Positions 1 to 11,349 of a DNA stretch of 64,000 nucleotides are shown here, piece by piece. Source of the DNA: Phytophthora quininea (Eukaryota > Oomycota > Peronosporomycetes > Peronosporales > Peronosporaceae). Position 1 is the stretch's first letter, and each line of letters starts with the position of its first letter. The notes under the pieces are model-generated. The model searched no databases. It was given only the letters and a program-made list of their open reading frames with translations, and was not told the DNA's origin. The DNA lies in contig JAAVTG010000375.1 in the NCBI GenBank assembly GCA_011947345.1, positions 124,001-188,000 of the forward strand. Direction: 5' to 3'. The translations under genes and the position numbers were made by a program.

Positions 1-1
1 T

Positions 2-412
2 CGATCTCGTGCCACCACTTCGTTAAGCAACTGGCTGGCAATAGGTGGCGGGTATCGAGCGAGGATAGCAGAGCGATTTCGACAGTGGCCACTGGTGCGA
101 TGGAAATTATTGACCGGAACACACGCGCCGTCTAAAGTGACGCAGTGGCTGGAGGAGCAGCGCAAAACTCGAGCCGAAGCAGAAGCTGAAGCTCGGCTGG
201 AGAGAGAAGTCAAACGCAAAGAAGTTCTGCGTCAAAGAAGAGAGCGGGTGTATGCTTGGGAGCAAGAAGAAGAGAAGACACCAGAACATGCCGAAGGATC
301 AGCTCGAAATCAAGACGTGGGTTGTACCAACGAGACCGAGGGCAATTATGACATTGAAGTCGAAACTACCATCGAGCTAGTCGGAAAAGAGAGCACAAGC
401 TCTGGGGCTTGA
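2..412 (+). CDS. 3' end of an unidentified gene (partial)
   Basis: The frame is open from the first bases of the window to the stop, so only the C-terminal ~136 residues are present and the true start lies upstream. The visible part has an arginine-rich stretch (GGGYRARIAERFRQW), then a highly charged Glu/Arg/Lys segment likely to form a coiled coil (EAEAEARLEREVKRK), then an acidic, Ser/Thr-rich tail. I recognise no domain. The stop lies 10 bp from the stop of the convergent aminotransferase gene, so the two 3' ends must overlap as transcripts. It could be the tail of a cytoskeletal or flagellar coiled-coil protein, but that is a guess. Confidence 0.55.
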   Translation, partial: RSRATTSLSNWLAIGGGYRARIAERFRQWPLVRWKLLTGTHAPSKVTQWLEEQRKTRAEAEAEARLEREVKRKEVLRQRRERVYAWEQEEEKTPEHAEGSARNQDVGCTNETEGNYDIEVETTIELVGKESTSSGA

Positions 413-422
413 ATCGTCTCCA

Positions 423-1442
423 CTACTGGAACACTCGTGTGCTCTTTCCGATCACAGAGCTGCGGACAGTAGACGTGATCTGGTCCAGCAACGGGTGCGG
501 TAGGAACGTTTGTATCGTCATTTTCTTGGTCTCTGGGTGTTCATACTCCAAGGAGTTCGCTCCCATTACCAGCCGAGACGTGCTGGAGATGAAACATCCT
601 TGCCACTTCTTGACATTGTCTAGTGTCGGCGGCGTCAGCTTCACTGGGATCCCATTTTGCTCGCACACTTCGAGCACTAGCGACCTGACTGTTCCCTTGA
701 GAATTCCGTCTTCTGCCGTGTAGACGGCACCGTCCTGAATGGCGTAGAAGTTGGTTTGCGAGCCTTCCAGCAAGTGGTGCGTCGCTGGGTCCATGAGGAT
801 CACCTCCTCCATATCCGTTGACATCTTGGCATAGATGGCCTTGCGCTCTCGCATCCAGGCCGAGTCTTTGGCTGCGGCGTTGTGACGCGGCAGTCCTGCG
901 ACTTGCAGCTTGACCATCTCGGAGCGAAGTGGCGGCAGCAGTCCGACGTGGCAGTAGACGTCAGTGTCCCCCAGCACCTGCCCATCTCTTTTGCTAGTCG
1001 AAGTGTCGTCTTCAGATGGACATACGAGGACATTGATCTTGTACTCTTGGTCCTGCTGCAGTTTGTAGTGCGTCTTGAAGGCTTCCATGGCAGCGACCAT
1101 CGTGGCTTCTGTTCTTGGTCGCAGCTCCTGCTCAACGGCAGTTCGCTGTAATTTTTCTCCGTCTGCATTACGATAGTCGAATCCACTGCAACAAGATTGT
1201 CCACAACAAGATTAGATAACTATTTACCCTAACTTACTACAACTTCGACATAACCCCCCACCCAGACGACGGATATGCGCCTCGTAGTTGAATATCTTGG
1301 TCTGCTGCACAGTGCGTGCGGCCGTGTAGGCGCCGCGAGGGTGCGCCAAGATGAAGCTGGTGGCGTCGGTATCGCAGGAGATGGCGAGGCCGTTCTTGGC
1401 TGCTGCCACCAGTAGCGATTTCTCCATGCGTTGAGTTGCCAT
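423..1442 (-). CDS. Class IV (PLP-dependent) aminotransferase-like protein
   Basis: Two exons, 1442-1238 and about 1162-423, join in phase across a ~75-bp intron (GTAAGT donor, GCAG acceptor) to give ~314 residues. The N-terminal exon carries HPRGAYTAARTV and FNYEAHIRRL, typical of the small domain of D-amino-acid/branched-chain aminotransferases. The second exon carries the signature-like QTNFYAIQDGAVYTAEDGIL followed by KGTVRSLVLEVC, which corresponds to the cofactor phosphate-binding region. A lysine in AAAKDSAW is a candidate Schiff-base residue by position. Proteins of this fold transaminate amino acids or lyse aminodeoxychorismate; the substrate cannot be told from sequence. The upstream neighbour on this strand is the QSOX array, which is unrelated. 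Confidence 0.75.
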
Positions 1443-1602
1443 CTCTTCCCCTGCACTTGCCTATCGAGGAATGAGACAAAGGGACCACCTCGATCGTTAA
1501 GTACGAAATTCTGTCCTTATTTAGTGTCCACAACAAATGCAACGTCCTCCGCCCACTGTATCGACGCAGTGGACGGTGGACGTTGACGTTTTTCTTCTTC
1601 TT

Positions 1603-3075
1603 TTAGTCGGTCTTGTCCGTCTTGGGTGTTTGCTTCTTCTTGGAGTGCATCATGAAGGGGATGATGAAGATCACCGCCACGACGACGACCGTCAGCTCGC
1701 TGTAGCGCTGCATCAACGACTTGGCGGCTTCCACCACGCCGTTGTGCGCTGCGTCCAGCAAGAAGAGATCCAAGTCCTTATGGCCAAAGACGCTCCTCAC
1801 GTACACGAAAATTTCCGGCTCGTTCAGCCGCTTGCGGTCCAGCGAGATCGGCTCGCCGTCGTCCACGTAGCAGTCGGGGCAGTTCTCCCTGCTCGGCCAT
1901 AGGTTGTACGTGAGCACCTTGTTGACCTGGTTGTGCATCCTCCAAATCCAGACCGCGACGGCTTGAGGGCCCTGGGCGTCGCTCTCGGCCAGCTTCTCGA
2001 TCATACTCTCCGAGTTGGCCATCATAAAGTGGCGCTGGCACTCTTCGCAGCTGAAAAAGTACTTGACGAACAGGCGGATCGCCGACATGATCTCGCTCGG
2101 CTTGAGCGGAGTTGCAGTCTGCACTTCGCTGACACTGAGCGTGTGGAACAACGTCCAGACGCCGCACGTGTAGGTCGAGCAAAGGCCCAATTCTTCTTCT
2201 CGCTCGACTCGAACAGATTCGCGGGGAAACTTGTTGCCGTCGCGTTCTTCTTCCACTGGTCGATCATGTCGTTCCACTCGCTCTGCTGCCACTTGGTCTG
2301 GGTCGTCATGACCCTCGCCAACGACGCCAACGCTTGACGGTTTCCCGTCATCGGGAACGTCTTGGCCAGAGCTTCCACCCACATCACCGCCGCGTCGTAT
2401 CTCTCTCCTTCCAGCACGGTCGTGCCCACATAGAAGCCATTCTCGAAGGATGACACGGCGGCGATACCTGCGTCGTGCAGCCTCTTGTACTTAAGCACTC
2501 TGTCCGTGTCGTTGTACACCTGACCGTCGGTCTTGACGACCGTTTGGGGGTTGTCGTCTGGCCCATTTCGCAGTCGCTGTTGATCTTGTCAATGTGTGCG
2601 TCAATATCGTCCGCCCCGGCGCTGGGCTTCATGCCGTGTTGCTGCATCTGCTGCTCCACCCACGCAATCACCGTGTTGGTGTTTTTGCGGTCTTTTGGGG
2701 GCATTTTGATGGCCCCGTGGCTCTCTGGGGGTACATGGTACAGCTTGATGGTCGGGTAGCCCAAAATCCCCTCGCGGTTGCAGACCTCACTGTTCTGTGT
2801 GCAGTCGACGGCTGCGATGCGGATGTTGGTGCTCTCGGCGTAGAAGGCGGCGGCCTTTTCCACGCGGGGGCGAACTGGCGGCAGTGGGGACACCATGGCG
2901 CGTAGTAGTCCACAAGCCACACGGCACTCGTGTCTGCGAGCATTTTGGCGTGGCCTTCGCTGTTGAGAGTGCGCACTTGGCATTGCTCGGTCGTGAAGAG
3001 TGGACTGTTGTCTCGAGGACGGCGAGCAGACGCCACGGTGACTGTCGCCGCCAGTAAGAGCGTCTTGAAGCCCAT
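1603..3075 (-). CDS. QSOX: Quiescin-type sulfhydryl oxidase, tandem copy 1
   Basis: Predicted secretory-pathway FAD enzyme that makes disulfides in client proteins. The order is signal peptide (MGFKTLLLAATVTVASA), thioredoxin domain with the CPHC redox pair (YYAPWCPHCRQF), a helical spacer, then an Erv/ALR domain with the proximal disulfide CEEC (FFSCEECQRHF), a second pair CPDC, and a C-terminal membrane helix near ELTVVVVAVIFIIPF. Three single-base losses break the frame, near 2855 (after FAPAW), 2590 (after HIDKI) and 2185 (before CSTYTCGVWTLFH). Adding one base at each gives a continuous 491-residue protein, the same length as copy 3. The tail (KKKQTPKTDKTD) differs from copies 2 and 3, so this is the more diverged copy. 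Assembly error is more likely than a pseudogene, given how well both domains are conserved. Confidence 0.85.
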
Positions 3076-3598
3076 TGTCGATAGGACCTGGAGCCTGGAG
3101 CCTGCCGGTCTTGTTGGCTAGTGACGCGTGGAGCACTTCCGCCCTTGGTCGAGCAGATACAGATTGCGTGTGCTTGAAGCGGATTAATCGGACTTAACGG
3201 GAGAAACACACATTTTTCGTCTGCGACGTGTGACGACAATTGCGCCAAGGTGATCAACGTGGCTTTCGGTTGACGAGGAGAGTTCTCTTGTGATGTTTCA
3301 AGAAAAGCTGCCGCTGCGTGTCATCTCGACAAACGTATTGCTCCATCGGATGCTGCCCCAGTGTTGCAGCATGACGCAATCTCGGCTCAAGTGTCCCATT
3401 TTGTCACGTTAGCAGAGGCAACAAGAAATTACCCACGCTCGCCATCGTCGTTGTGTTTCAACGGACCGTCGGCATGGAAGGAGCATCCACGCTGCAAAGC
3501 TGGAAGCGATGTTTCTCCGACCCGAGCCAAAAGCAGTCGGAGAAAGTGGTCTACTAGTATACGTTTCCGACAAGCTGAGAATTATCCATTTGATCCAT
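3076..3598. other. Intergenic spacer between QSOX copies 1 and 2
   Basis: Apart from the short phosphoesterase-tail fragment annotated separately, I see no gene here. The spacer must hold the promoter of QSOX copy 1 and the 3' end of copy 2. No clear initiator or TATA element is evident on the minus strand. Confidence 0.5.
3459..3557 (+). pseudogene. Stray fragment of a metallophosphoesterase 3' coding end
   Basis: In one frame this reads TVGMEGASTLQSWKRCFSDP and on to a stop. That closely matches the C-terminus of the phosphoesterase gene 11.5 kb away on the opposite strand (TVGMEGTSTLQSWKRYFSDP, positions 15151-15044). Similarity is high over ~90 bp and fades just upstream (the parent's gtgcttcaa is gtgtttcaa here). 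The last residues differ (SEKVVY versus SEEQLDCMY). No upstream part of the gene is present, so it cannot encode the enzyme. It is either a remnant of a once longer duplicate or a small ectopic insertion. Confidence 0.75.
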
Positions 3599-5096
3599 CT
3601 ATGCGGTGTGGTCCCGCGCTCTGATTAGTCTGGTGCTCATAATACGCTGCTTCCGCGTTTTGAACGCGACAGCAAGCAGGATGCCCAGCACCACTAGTAC
3701 TACCATAGCACTGAAACCCCGCATGGAAGACCACAGCGCGACGATGGTGCCGTTGTAAGCGGCGTCCATCGCGTAGATATCGTCGTCATCGTGGCCGTAC
3801 GCGCTCGTTACATAGCCCACGATTTCCTCCTCGTGGAGTCGTGTCGGGTCCAGCGAAATGGGCTCTCCGTTTTCCACGTAGCACACGGGGCAGTCCCTCA
3901 TCGATGGCCACTGGTCTTTCTTGAGCACTTTGTTGACAGTGTTGTGCATCGTCCAGATCCACATTGTTACAGCCGCAGGCCCTTCAGAGTCGCGCTCAGC
4001 TAAGTCATCAACAATACTGGCTGGGTTAGACAGCATGAAATGCTCCCGACACTCCTCGCAGCCAAAGAAATTTTTGACATAAAGTCGGATAGCCGCCATC
4101 GTGTTACTGGGCTTCCAAGGCTCTCCAGATGCCGTCTTTTGACATTGTGCACTGTGATGCTATGGAGGAGCGTCCACAGACCACATGTGTACGTCTCGCA
4201 AAACGCCCACGGCTCGTCATCCCTTGATACAAACAATTTCAACGGAAACGAGCGTTCGTTAGCTGTATCTTGCCATTTCTTGAGCAATTTGTTCCACTCG
4301 GCGTGATGCCACCTCTTGCTGTGCTTCATCGCCTCCACCAATGTCGCCAGTGCCGCTCGGTTTCTCTTCAACGGGAATGCTGCCGCCAGCGCTTCGACCC
4401 ACATCAACGCAGCATCGTATCTCTCTCCTTCCAGGACGTTTGCGCCCACAAAGAACCCGCTCTTGAACGTCGACACTGCTGCAATTCCCACATCATGAAG
4501 ACGCTTGTACTTCATCTCCAGCGAGTGGTCACTGAACGTCTTCTCTCCGTGTTGAATGGCGTCTCTGACTGCATGATCGTCTCGTAGCTGCTTTAGTTGA
4601 CCTGCAATCTCGTCTGCACTAACGCCGGACTTCATGCCGTGCTCCTCCAGTAACTTCTCGGCCCAACCGATGACCACGCGGGCATTCTTGACGCCTCGAG
4701 CCATCATGGTGGCCTTCTCCGAGTCCTCCGGCACATGGTGAATCTTGACTCCTGGGTAGCCGAAAATGCCTTCCTTGTTGCAGATCTCGCCGTTCTTGGT
4801 GCAGTCCACGGCGCCGACCTGAACAACGTCGGTGCCGGCGTAAAGTTGGCCACTTTCTCCCACTCGGGGGCGAAGTGGCGGCAGTGGGGACACCACGGCG
4901 CGTAGTAGTCGATTAGCCAGACCTTGCTCTTGTTCTGCAGCACCACGCCGTAGTTGGCCACCGATAGAGTGTGCACTTGGAAGGACTTGGTGAACAGAGG
5001 CCTGGTGTCGGTCTTCATGAGGCTGAACGCCGACGCCGACGCCGACGCCAGGAAGGCGACCAGCAGCCACGACAAGCGAAGCAGCCTTGTCGTCAT
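3599..5096 (-). CDS. QSOX: Quiescin-type sulfhydryl oxidase, tandem copy 2
   Basis: Same architecture as its neighbours: signal peptide (TTRLLRLSWLLVAFLASASA), thioredoxin domain with WCPHC, spacer, Erv domain with CEEC (NFFGCEECREHF) and CPVC, and a C-terminal membrane helix (AMVVLVVLGILLAVAF) with a short basic cytosolic tail. I chose the ATG at 5096, just before the hydrophobic segment. Two single-base losses are apparent, near 4850 (after EKVANF, before YAGTDVVQVGAVDC) and 4130 (after ITVHNVK, before the WKPSNTMAAIRL-like segment). Restoring both gives ~499 residues. The tail ends RARDHTA, close to QRDHIA of copy 3, so copies 2 and 3 look like the most recent duplication. Confidence 0.85.
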
Positions 5097-5180
5097 ATTC
5101 GCAGTGAATATTTTGAACAAAAATCATGCAAATGTAGCCATCTCGTTCAGTATTTCCTCCATCTCAAGGATGTTTGCAGC

Positions 5181-6655
5181 TTATGCGATGTGATCGCGCT
5201 GCTTATTAAACCCGACAAAACTAGGTTTCTGCCTCTGGAAGCGCGTGATGACAGCAATGACGAGAGCAAGAAACGCTACAGCACCAAAGGAGCTCAATCC
5301 TCCCATCGACGGTAGCATTGCCGAGAGTATTCCTGACGAACTGTCTTCGAGCTTGTAGACGCTCGAGATGTACGAGACGATTTCCGCCTCGTTCAGCTGG
5401 GCAGGATCCAGCGATAACGGCTTGCCGTTGTCAATATAGCACGACGGACAAGACTTTTGCGTCGGCCACACTGCGCGCTTGAGCACCTTGTTGACCGTGT
5501 TGTGCATCTTCCAAATCCAAAGGCGACAGCAGTAGGGCCCTCGGCATCCCTCGCTGCCATTTTCTTGAGTATACTGTCGTGGTTTGCCGCCAGGAAGTGC
5601 TGGCGGCACTCCTCACAGCCAAAGAAGTACTTGACGAACAGGCGAATCGCAGCCATAATCTCGCTTGGCTTCCAGGGCTCGCGGGGCAACACTGTCTTGA
5701 CATCGCTAACCGTAAGGCTATGAAACACTGTCCACAGACCGCAGGTGTACTTGGTGCAGAAAGTTAAATGGTCGCTCGACGCGAAGAGATCCGGTGGGTA
5801 GCTCATCTTGTTAGCACTCGTCTTCCAGCTCTCAAGTAGCTCCTTCCACTCCGTCTGCTGCCATCGGCTTTGCTTTCTCAACCGGTCTGAAAGATCAGCA
5901 AACGCTGCACGGTTCTCCTGCATAGGGAACGCAGCCGCCAGAGCGTCCACCCACGTCAACGCTGCATCATACCGTACGCCTTCCAGCACCGTCGTTCCCA
6001 TGAAGAATCCGTCTTCAAAAGCAAACAACACCGTCGCACCGGCATCTCGCAGCCGTTTTAGCTTGTACTCGTCCGCTTTATCGTCGTGAGAGGGCTCGAC
6101 GGGCTCTGCAAACTCCAACTTGTCCTTCTTGACGTCGTTCCGCAGCTTCATGGGCGGATAAACCTCGTCGACATCAACCACCGCCTCCATGCCGTTCTCT
6201 TTGAGCGTGTCCTCGATCCACCTGGCAACTTGTCGAGCGTAAATGTGGCTCTGGTGCGGCATTTTGATGGCCTCTTCAGCGTCCGAGGGGGCGTGAAACA
6301 TCTTGACAGCAGGGTACGAGTGGATATCCTCTTGCTCGCACACTTTCTTCTCCCTGGTGCAGTCCACAGCACCGAATTGCACCGTGTTGTAGGCTGCGTA
6401 GACGTTGGCGACCTCCTCCCATTGAGGACCGAACTGGCGGCAATGAGGACACCACGGCGAGTAGAAGTCCACGAGCCAGACCGTCAGCGAGTCATTGCGA
6501 ATCGAGTCGAACGTGTCGTCGGTCAGCGTGCGGACCACTTGGGACGTCGTGAAGAGCGGACCACGGTCGCGTCGTATTGGGCCGATGGCAGCGGTGGTCG
6601 GCAGTGCGGACAGCGCGAGCAGTGCGCAGCCAGCGGCGGAGAGCACTGTCGTCAT
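5181..6655 (-). CDS. QSOX: Quiescin-type sulfhydryl oxidase, tandem copy 3
   Basis: Signal peptide (TTVLSAAGCALLALSALP), thioredoxin domain with FYSPWCPHCRQF, spacer, Erv domain (FFGCEECRQHF; YTCGLWTVFHSL) and a C-terminal membrane helix (FGAVAFLALVIAVIT). The frame is open except for one single-base loss near 5520, between GPTAVA and WIWKMHNTVNKVL; copies 1 and 2 read straight through there (AVAVWIW, AVTMWIW). With it restored the protein is 491 residues. An upstream in-frame methionine would hide the signal peptide, so the ATG at 6655 is preferred. Predicted role: oxidising thiols of secreted or wall proteins in ER, Golgi or outside. Confidence 0.85.
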
Positions 6656-7197
6656 GCTCGACGAGCGCGTGTGCTGTTGCAATAGTCGAGCGGCATCAGC
6701 TGATTGGTCAATTTGTGAGTCACCGAAACTCTGATAACAACCGCCTTCAACCACCACCGAGGAAGTTTGGCCGCTGACGGCGACGGCTCTCCCTCCAGGT
6801 GCAAGCGCGTTGCTGCTGGAAACGATGGCACGATGTCATGGACATTGCGTGCTAGGCGCTTGTCTGCTCACACAAAGCAATGCGTCGTCAGGGTCGCTTT
6901 AACCACGCTTCGAAATGGTATTCACGAGCTGTCCTCTATCGAAGCAGAAAACATCTTTGTTTGATTCCGTTAATAAGAACCATTTGCTGTCACTTTACAG
7001 GTTGATACTGAAGACAAACAGCTGCTTGGCGGCGGGGTTCGCCGTCGGGAATGAATCAACTGTGTACACGTCATGCTGATGAAGGTCCAAGCAGTCTTCA
7101 AGTTGCAGTTGATTGTAAACATGCTCCAGCCGCAATCGTCGCCCTTTCCGTGTTGTGGCTGGGATCACACGGCGTGAGGTGGGGGTCGTCGCGAAGA
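6656..7197. other. Divergent intergenic region, QSOX copy 3 / GH1
   Basis: About 540 bp separate two divergent secretory genes and must contain both promoters. The GH1 side ends in a near-perfect oomycete initiator, annotated separately. I see no coding sequence and no repeat here. Confidence 0.5.
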
Positions 7198-7213
7198 GCT
7201 CATTCTTGCTTCT
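7198..7213 (+). promoter_or_regulatory. Oomycete-type initiator (Inr) of the GH1 gene
   Basis: GCTCATTCTTGCTTCT matches the first nine positions of the published oomycete core GCTCATTYYNCAWTTT and keeps its pyrimidine/T-rich tail. It lies ~50 bp before the ATG at 7253, the usual distance for a short oomycete 5' leader. Transcription would start around the CA at 7201. Confidence 0.6.
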
Positions 7214-7252
7214 TCCTCTTGCCCAACACTCGCAAGCCTCCAAGACATCCTC

Positions 7253-8890
7253 ATGGCTCGGTTCGGATTGCCTGTCCTCGGCGTTGTAGTGAGTGTGTTC
7301 GTCGCCATCGCACGCGCCAACGAAGGTTGTGTCGACGGCGGCGCAGTGAGTTCTTCAGCTGCTAGCACTGCGTCTAGTGGGGCTGTCTCTCAGTCGCCTT
7401 CTAGTTCCGGCGCGAACGGATCCACGATCTGCTTCCCGTCCAACTTCCTCTTCGGGTCGGCGACGGCTTCGTACCAAGTGGAAGGCGCCGTCAACGAGAC
7501 CGGCCGCACGCCCAGTGTCTGGGACGAAATCTGCGGGACGGGCTACTTTAAAATTGCGCTAACGTCGCTGACGATCTGTTCCACCGCTACAAAGACGACA
7601 TCGCGACGATGAAGAGCGACGGCTACGGCTCGATGCGCTTCTCAATCTCGTGGTCCCGTGCCATGACGTGGAATAGCACGTTGCAACGCTTCCAGCCAAA
7701 TCCCGAAGGTCTTGCCTACTATCACTCGTTCGTCGATGAATTGGTGGCGAATGGCATTGAGCCTCTGCTCACGCTCTTCCACTGGGATATGCCCTACGAA
7801 CTTTACACTGCTGGGGACTTCTTGAACACGACCATCATCGACCACTTCAAGGACTACGCCGAGTTGATCTTCACGGAGTTCGGCCAGCAGGTCAAGTACT
7901 GGTCGACGGTCAATGAACCGCTGTCGTACATGTACATCTTCTATATCGGCACAAATTCGGACACGGACGAGTACGAGGCTGCGCACAATCTGCTGCTGGC
8001 TCATGCTAAAATGGTGGCTCTCTTCCGAAGTCTCCAGAAGAAGGGCACTGTTCAAAGCGGCGCCAAGATCGGCCTCAACCTGTCTGGCTTTGGGATCCCT
8101 TACAATAACACCAACGAGGACGACCTGGAAGCGACCGAACGCTACAACCAGTTCAACTCGGGCTGGTTCTTAGCGCCACTTGCTACCGGAGACTACCCTC
8201 CCATGATGCGTGAACGTGTGGGCGATCGTCTACCAAATTTCACGGACGAGGAAGCTGCGCTTATCAAAGGCTCGTACGACGTCATCATGATCCAACACTA
8301 CTACTCGAACCTCATCACGTACTGTGATTCGGAGCACTCGAAACAAACTGCTCCAGCCTAGCGGATGGCTACTACGCCGACATGGGAGTCGATCACTCTC
8401 AAACACACCCCGACTCGGTCATCGGGTCCGGGAGTATTGCCGACCCAACGAGCTGCACCGATCACTCCGGATTCCCCCGAGCTACATGTCGTACATCAAA
8501 TGGGCCAATGCATACAATACCACCGCCGATATGCTGCTGACCGAGAACGGGTGGTGCGGCAACGAGACCATCGACAACCAAGACCAGTTGTGGTACTACC
8601 GCACACACCTCGAAATGGTGCACAAGGCCATCTACGACGAAAACATCCCCATCATCGGCTACACGTCCTGGAGTTTTGTCGACAACTACGAGTGGGGCTC
8701 GTATGCGCCTCGCTACGGACTGTACTACGTCGACTTCCCGGATAACATCGGCGACAAGGATGTGTACTCGGTTCCGTCGACGTACTTGAACCGTACCGCA
8801 CGAACTGCTGCGAAATGGTACGCTCAGTTGGCCACAACGGGCTGCTTCGAGACGGACCCGGACGACGAGAAGTGGAACGCCTACTTGTAG
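7253..8890 (+). CDS. Secreted family GH1 beta-glucosidase
   Basis: Hydrolyses beta-glucosides such as cellobiose or plant glycosides outside the cell. A signal peptide ([21 protein letters not shown]) is followed by a Ser-rich linker, then a full GH1 barrel: [15 protein letters not shown], the acid/base glutamate in STVNEP, and the nucleophile glutamate in LLTENGWCG, plus the late [14 protein letters not shown] motif. Three single-base losses break the frame, near 7555 (before [14 protein letters not shown]), 8345 (before [16 protein letters not shown]) and 8475 (a C run before PSYMSYIKW). One base at each gives 546 residues, normal for GH1 with a leader. Several N-x-S/T sequons fit a secreted glycoprotein. 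Confidence 0.9.
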
Positions 8891-9011
8891 TGTGGGTGTC
8901 ACACAAAGCACCGCTTACTTCGGTGCCAACTAGAAAAGCGCTGAATTCAGCAATGCAAAATGAACATTTGTTCAACCAGCAAACCGTTCTAGCGTCGAAT
9001 TTCTATCTATC

Positions 9012-11057
9012 TTATCTCTCCGTCGCGTACACACGAGTAGGAACCAGATCGGCAAAACTAGCGCGCTGTTCGAGAGCATTTGCCACCTGCAGCAGCCTCT
9101 CCTCCGTTTTGCGAGCTCCCATGAGCTGAAGTCCAAGAGGGTAAACGCCATCGCTCGTCAGTGCTGCTGGGATAGAAACTGCTGGCACTCCTGCCATGTT
9201 CGCAGGAACCGTCATGACGTCGTTCAAGTACATGCCGACAGGATCGTCCTTGGCCTGCTTGTTATGGACTGGGAAGGGGCCTGTCGGTGTCGTCGGCGTC
9301 AGCAACACATCGACATCCTGCTCTCGGAAAACTCGGTCGAAATCTTGACGGATACGCTGGCGCAGGATGACGCCGCGCTCGTAGTAGTCACTCATTGCAC
9401 CAGCGGACAGCACGAAAGTACCAGACAGAATACGGCGCTGCACCTCCTCTCCAAAGCCTTCCGAACGTGTGCGGCAATAGAGATCGTGCAGAGCATCGGA
9501 CTGGTCTTCTTGCGTCTCCAGAGCAATATCCTCAGCCCTAACAACAGTACCAAACAGTTAAAAAAATACACATAGGACACTGCTCACGACGATTCTTTAC
9601 CTGTATCCGTAGCGGACTCCGTCATAACGAGACAGATTAGAAGATGCTTCAGCACAGGCCAGAATGTAGTAGGCTGGAATACACATCTTCGTCGTTGGAA
9701 GCGACACGCTAACCACTTGAGCGCCTGCAATTTCAAACTAAGCGAGTTAGTGCCGTGTACTCCTTTTAAGGGGAGGGGTCAAGCAACACGGCGTACCAGC
9801 GTCACGCAGCCACGCGACACCCTTGTCCCAAACATTAAGGATCTCCTCTGGCAGTTCATCAACGAAATACTCGGCCGGAACACCAACTCGGACGCCAGTC
9901 AAATCCACCTTGTCCGCAGTTTGCGATGCTTGCACGGTATTTGAGCACTAATCACCAAATACAATACGTTAATTATCTTACAGTAAGTCCAGTTGACACT
10001 GTCTGCTTACCCAGCTCTCAGACACTGCCTCCGTCATGCAGGTAGAATCCATTTCATCAGGTCCTGCAATTGCCTTGAGGACAACCGCGGCGTCACTACA
10101 AGCAGTAAGGGACAATTAGTCCCATTCACCACAACACAATATTGCAGTACAGTACTACTCGCCCAACTGATCTGGCGAAAATGCCCGGGGTATCCAGCGA
10201 GCTGGCGTACGAAATCATGCCGTGACGCGACACACGGCCGTACGACGGCTTCAAACCGACAATACCACAATACGCAGCAGGCTACAAACACGAAGCGAGT
10301 ACAGATTAACTACAACGGCGCTCCGTATTGCATCCAGTATTGCTACTCGACCTCACCTGGCGCACGGACCCTCCTGTGTCCGATCCCAACGCCGCAAAGC
10401 AGCAACCCGACGCAACTGCCGCCGCACTGCCTCCCGAGCTTCCTCCAGCAACCACCGCCTTGTCGCCAAGATCCAGCGACCACGGGTTGATTGTGGCGCC
10501 GAACTTGGAGTAGAGCGTGCTGGAGCCCATGGCGAACTCGTCCATGTTGAGCTTGCCGAGCGGCACAGCGCCACTCTCCAGAAGCCTCCTGGTGGGTGTG
10601 GACTCGTAGGGCGATACAAACCCCTCCAGTATCTTGGAGCCTGCTGTGGTCTCGACATTCTCCATGCAATAGAGGTCTTTGATGCCTACGGGGATACCGT
10701 CCAGCAGTCCCAGCGACTGGCAATTGGCGCGACGCTTATCGGACGCTTTTGCCAACTCCAGCGCCCGTTCAAAGTCCGTGGCTACGAACATGTTGAAGGC
10801 TCGGGTCTTCTCCACCTGATCGATGCAGCTCTGGGTCAGCTGCACCGCCGTGACCTGGTTCTCGCGCAGCGCCTGAGCCGCATCCAGCAGACTCTTGCTG
10901 CACCAGTCGCTGATGCTGCGATAGGACGATTGGCGCCATGGTGACTTGGTCACACGGGTGGAAGACCTGTAGGTAGATGTTCATGCAAAAATCAGCGCGT
11001 GGGGCAGCTCTACCGACCGAGAGCAGCCACGCACCTCGCCACGCACACGCGCATCAT
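9012..11057 (-). CDS. GatA: Glutamyl-tRNA(Gln) amidotransferase subunit A, mitochondrial
   Basis: Amidase subunit that releases ammonia from glutamine to convert Glu-tRNA(Gln) to Gln-tRNA(Gln) in mitochondria. I resolve seven exons: 11057-11035, 10966-10357, 10281-10163, 10095-10011, 9947-9797, 9724-9601 and 9537-9012. They join in phase to 545 residues with no frame break. The first exon is only 23 bp and, with the start of exon 2, gives an Arg/Ser-rich mitochondrial presequence ([20 protein letters not shown]). The amidase triad is present: Lys in [11 protein letters not shown], cis-Ser in [11 protein letters not shown] and nucleophile Ser in [15 protein letters not shown]. The intron after exon 3 fits only as GC-AG. 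The start is divergent from the eL28 gene. Confidence 0.9.
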
Positions 11058-11349
11058 TGTCCGCCGCACAAAATGAAGTGGTGGGGCATTCTAAATTCTG
11101 ATTGGCTCAAATTCCGCTAATCATGTCGCGTTAAATACGCTATTTTGTCCAATGCGCAGGAGGAAGCTTTTACACTTGCGGTTTGTATTGACACCGGAGT
11201 GACTGGCTGTACGCGTTGAGCGGCAGCCCCGACAGCGCCCAAAGCCATCCCATTATTTCCAACGAAAAACAAGCGGAAAAGGTTTGTCTGCCATGATCAG
11301 AGTCTCCACAATAGGAGCCCTCTCTAATGCCGATGCCCCAATGCTGCAG

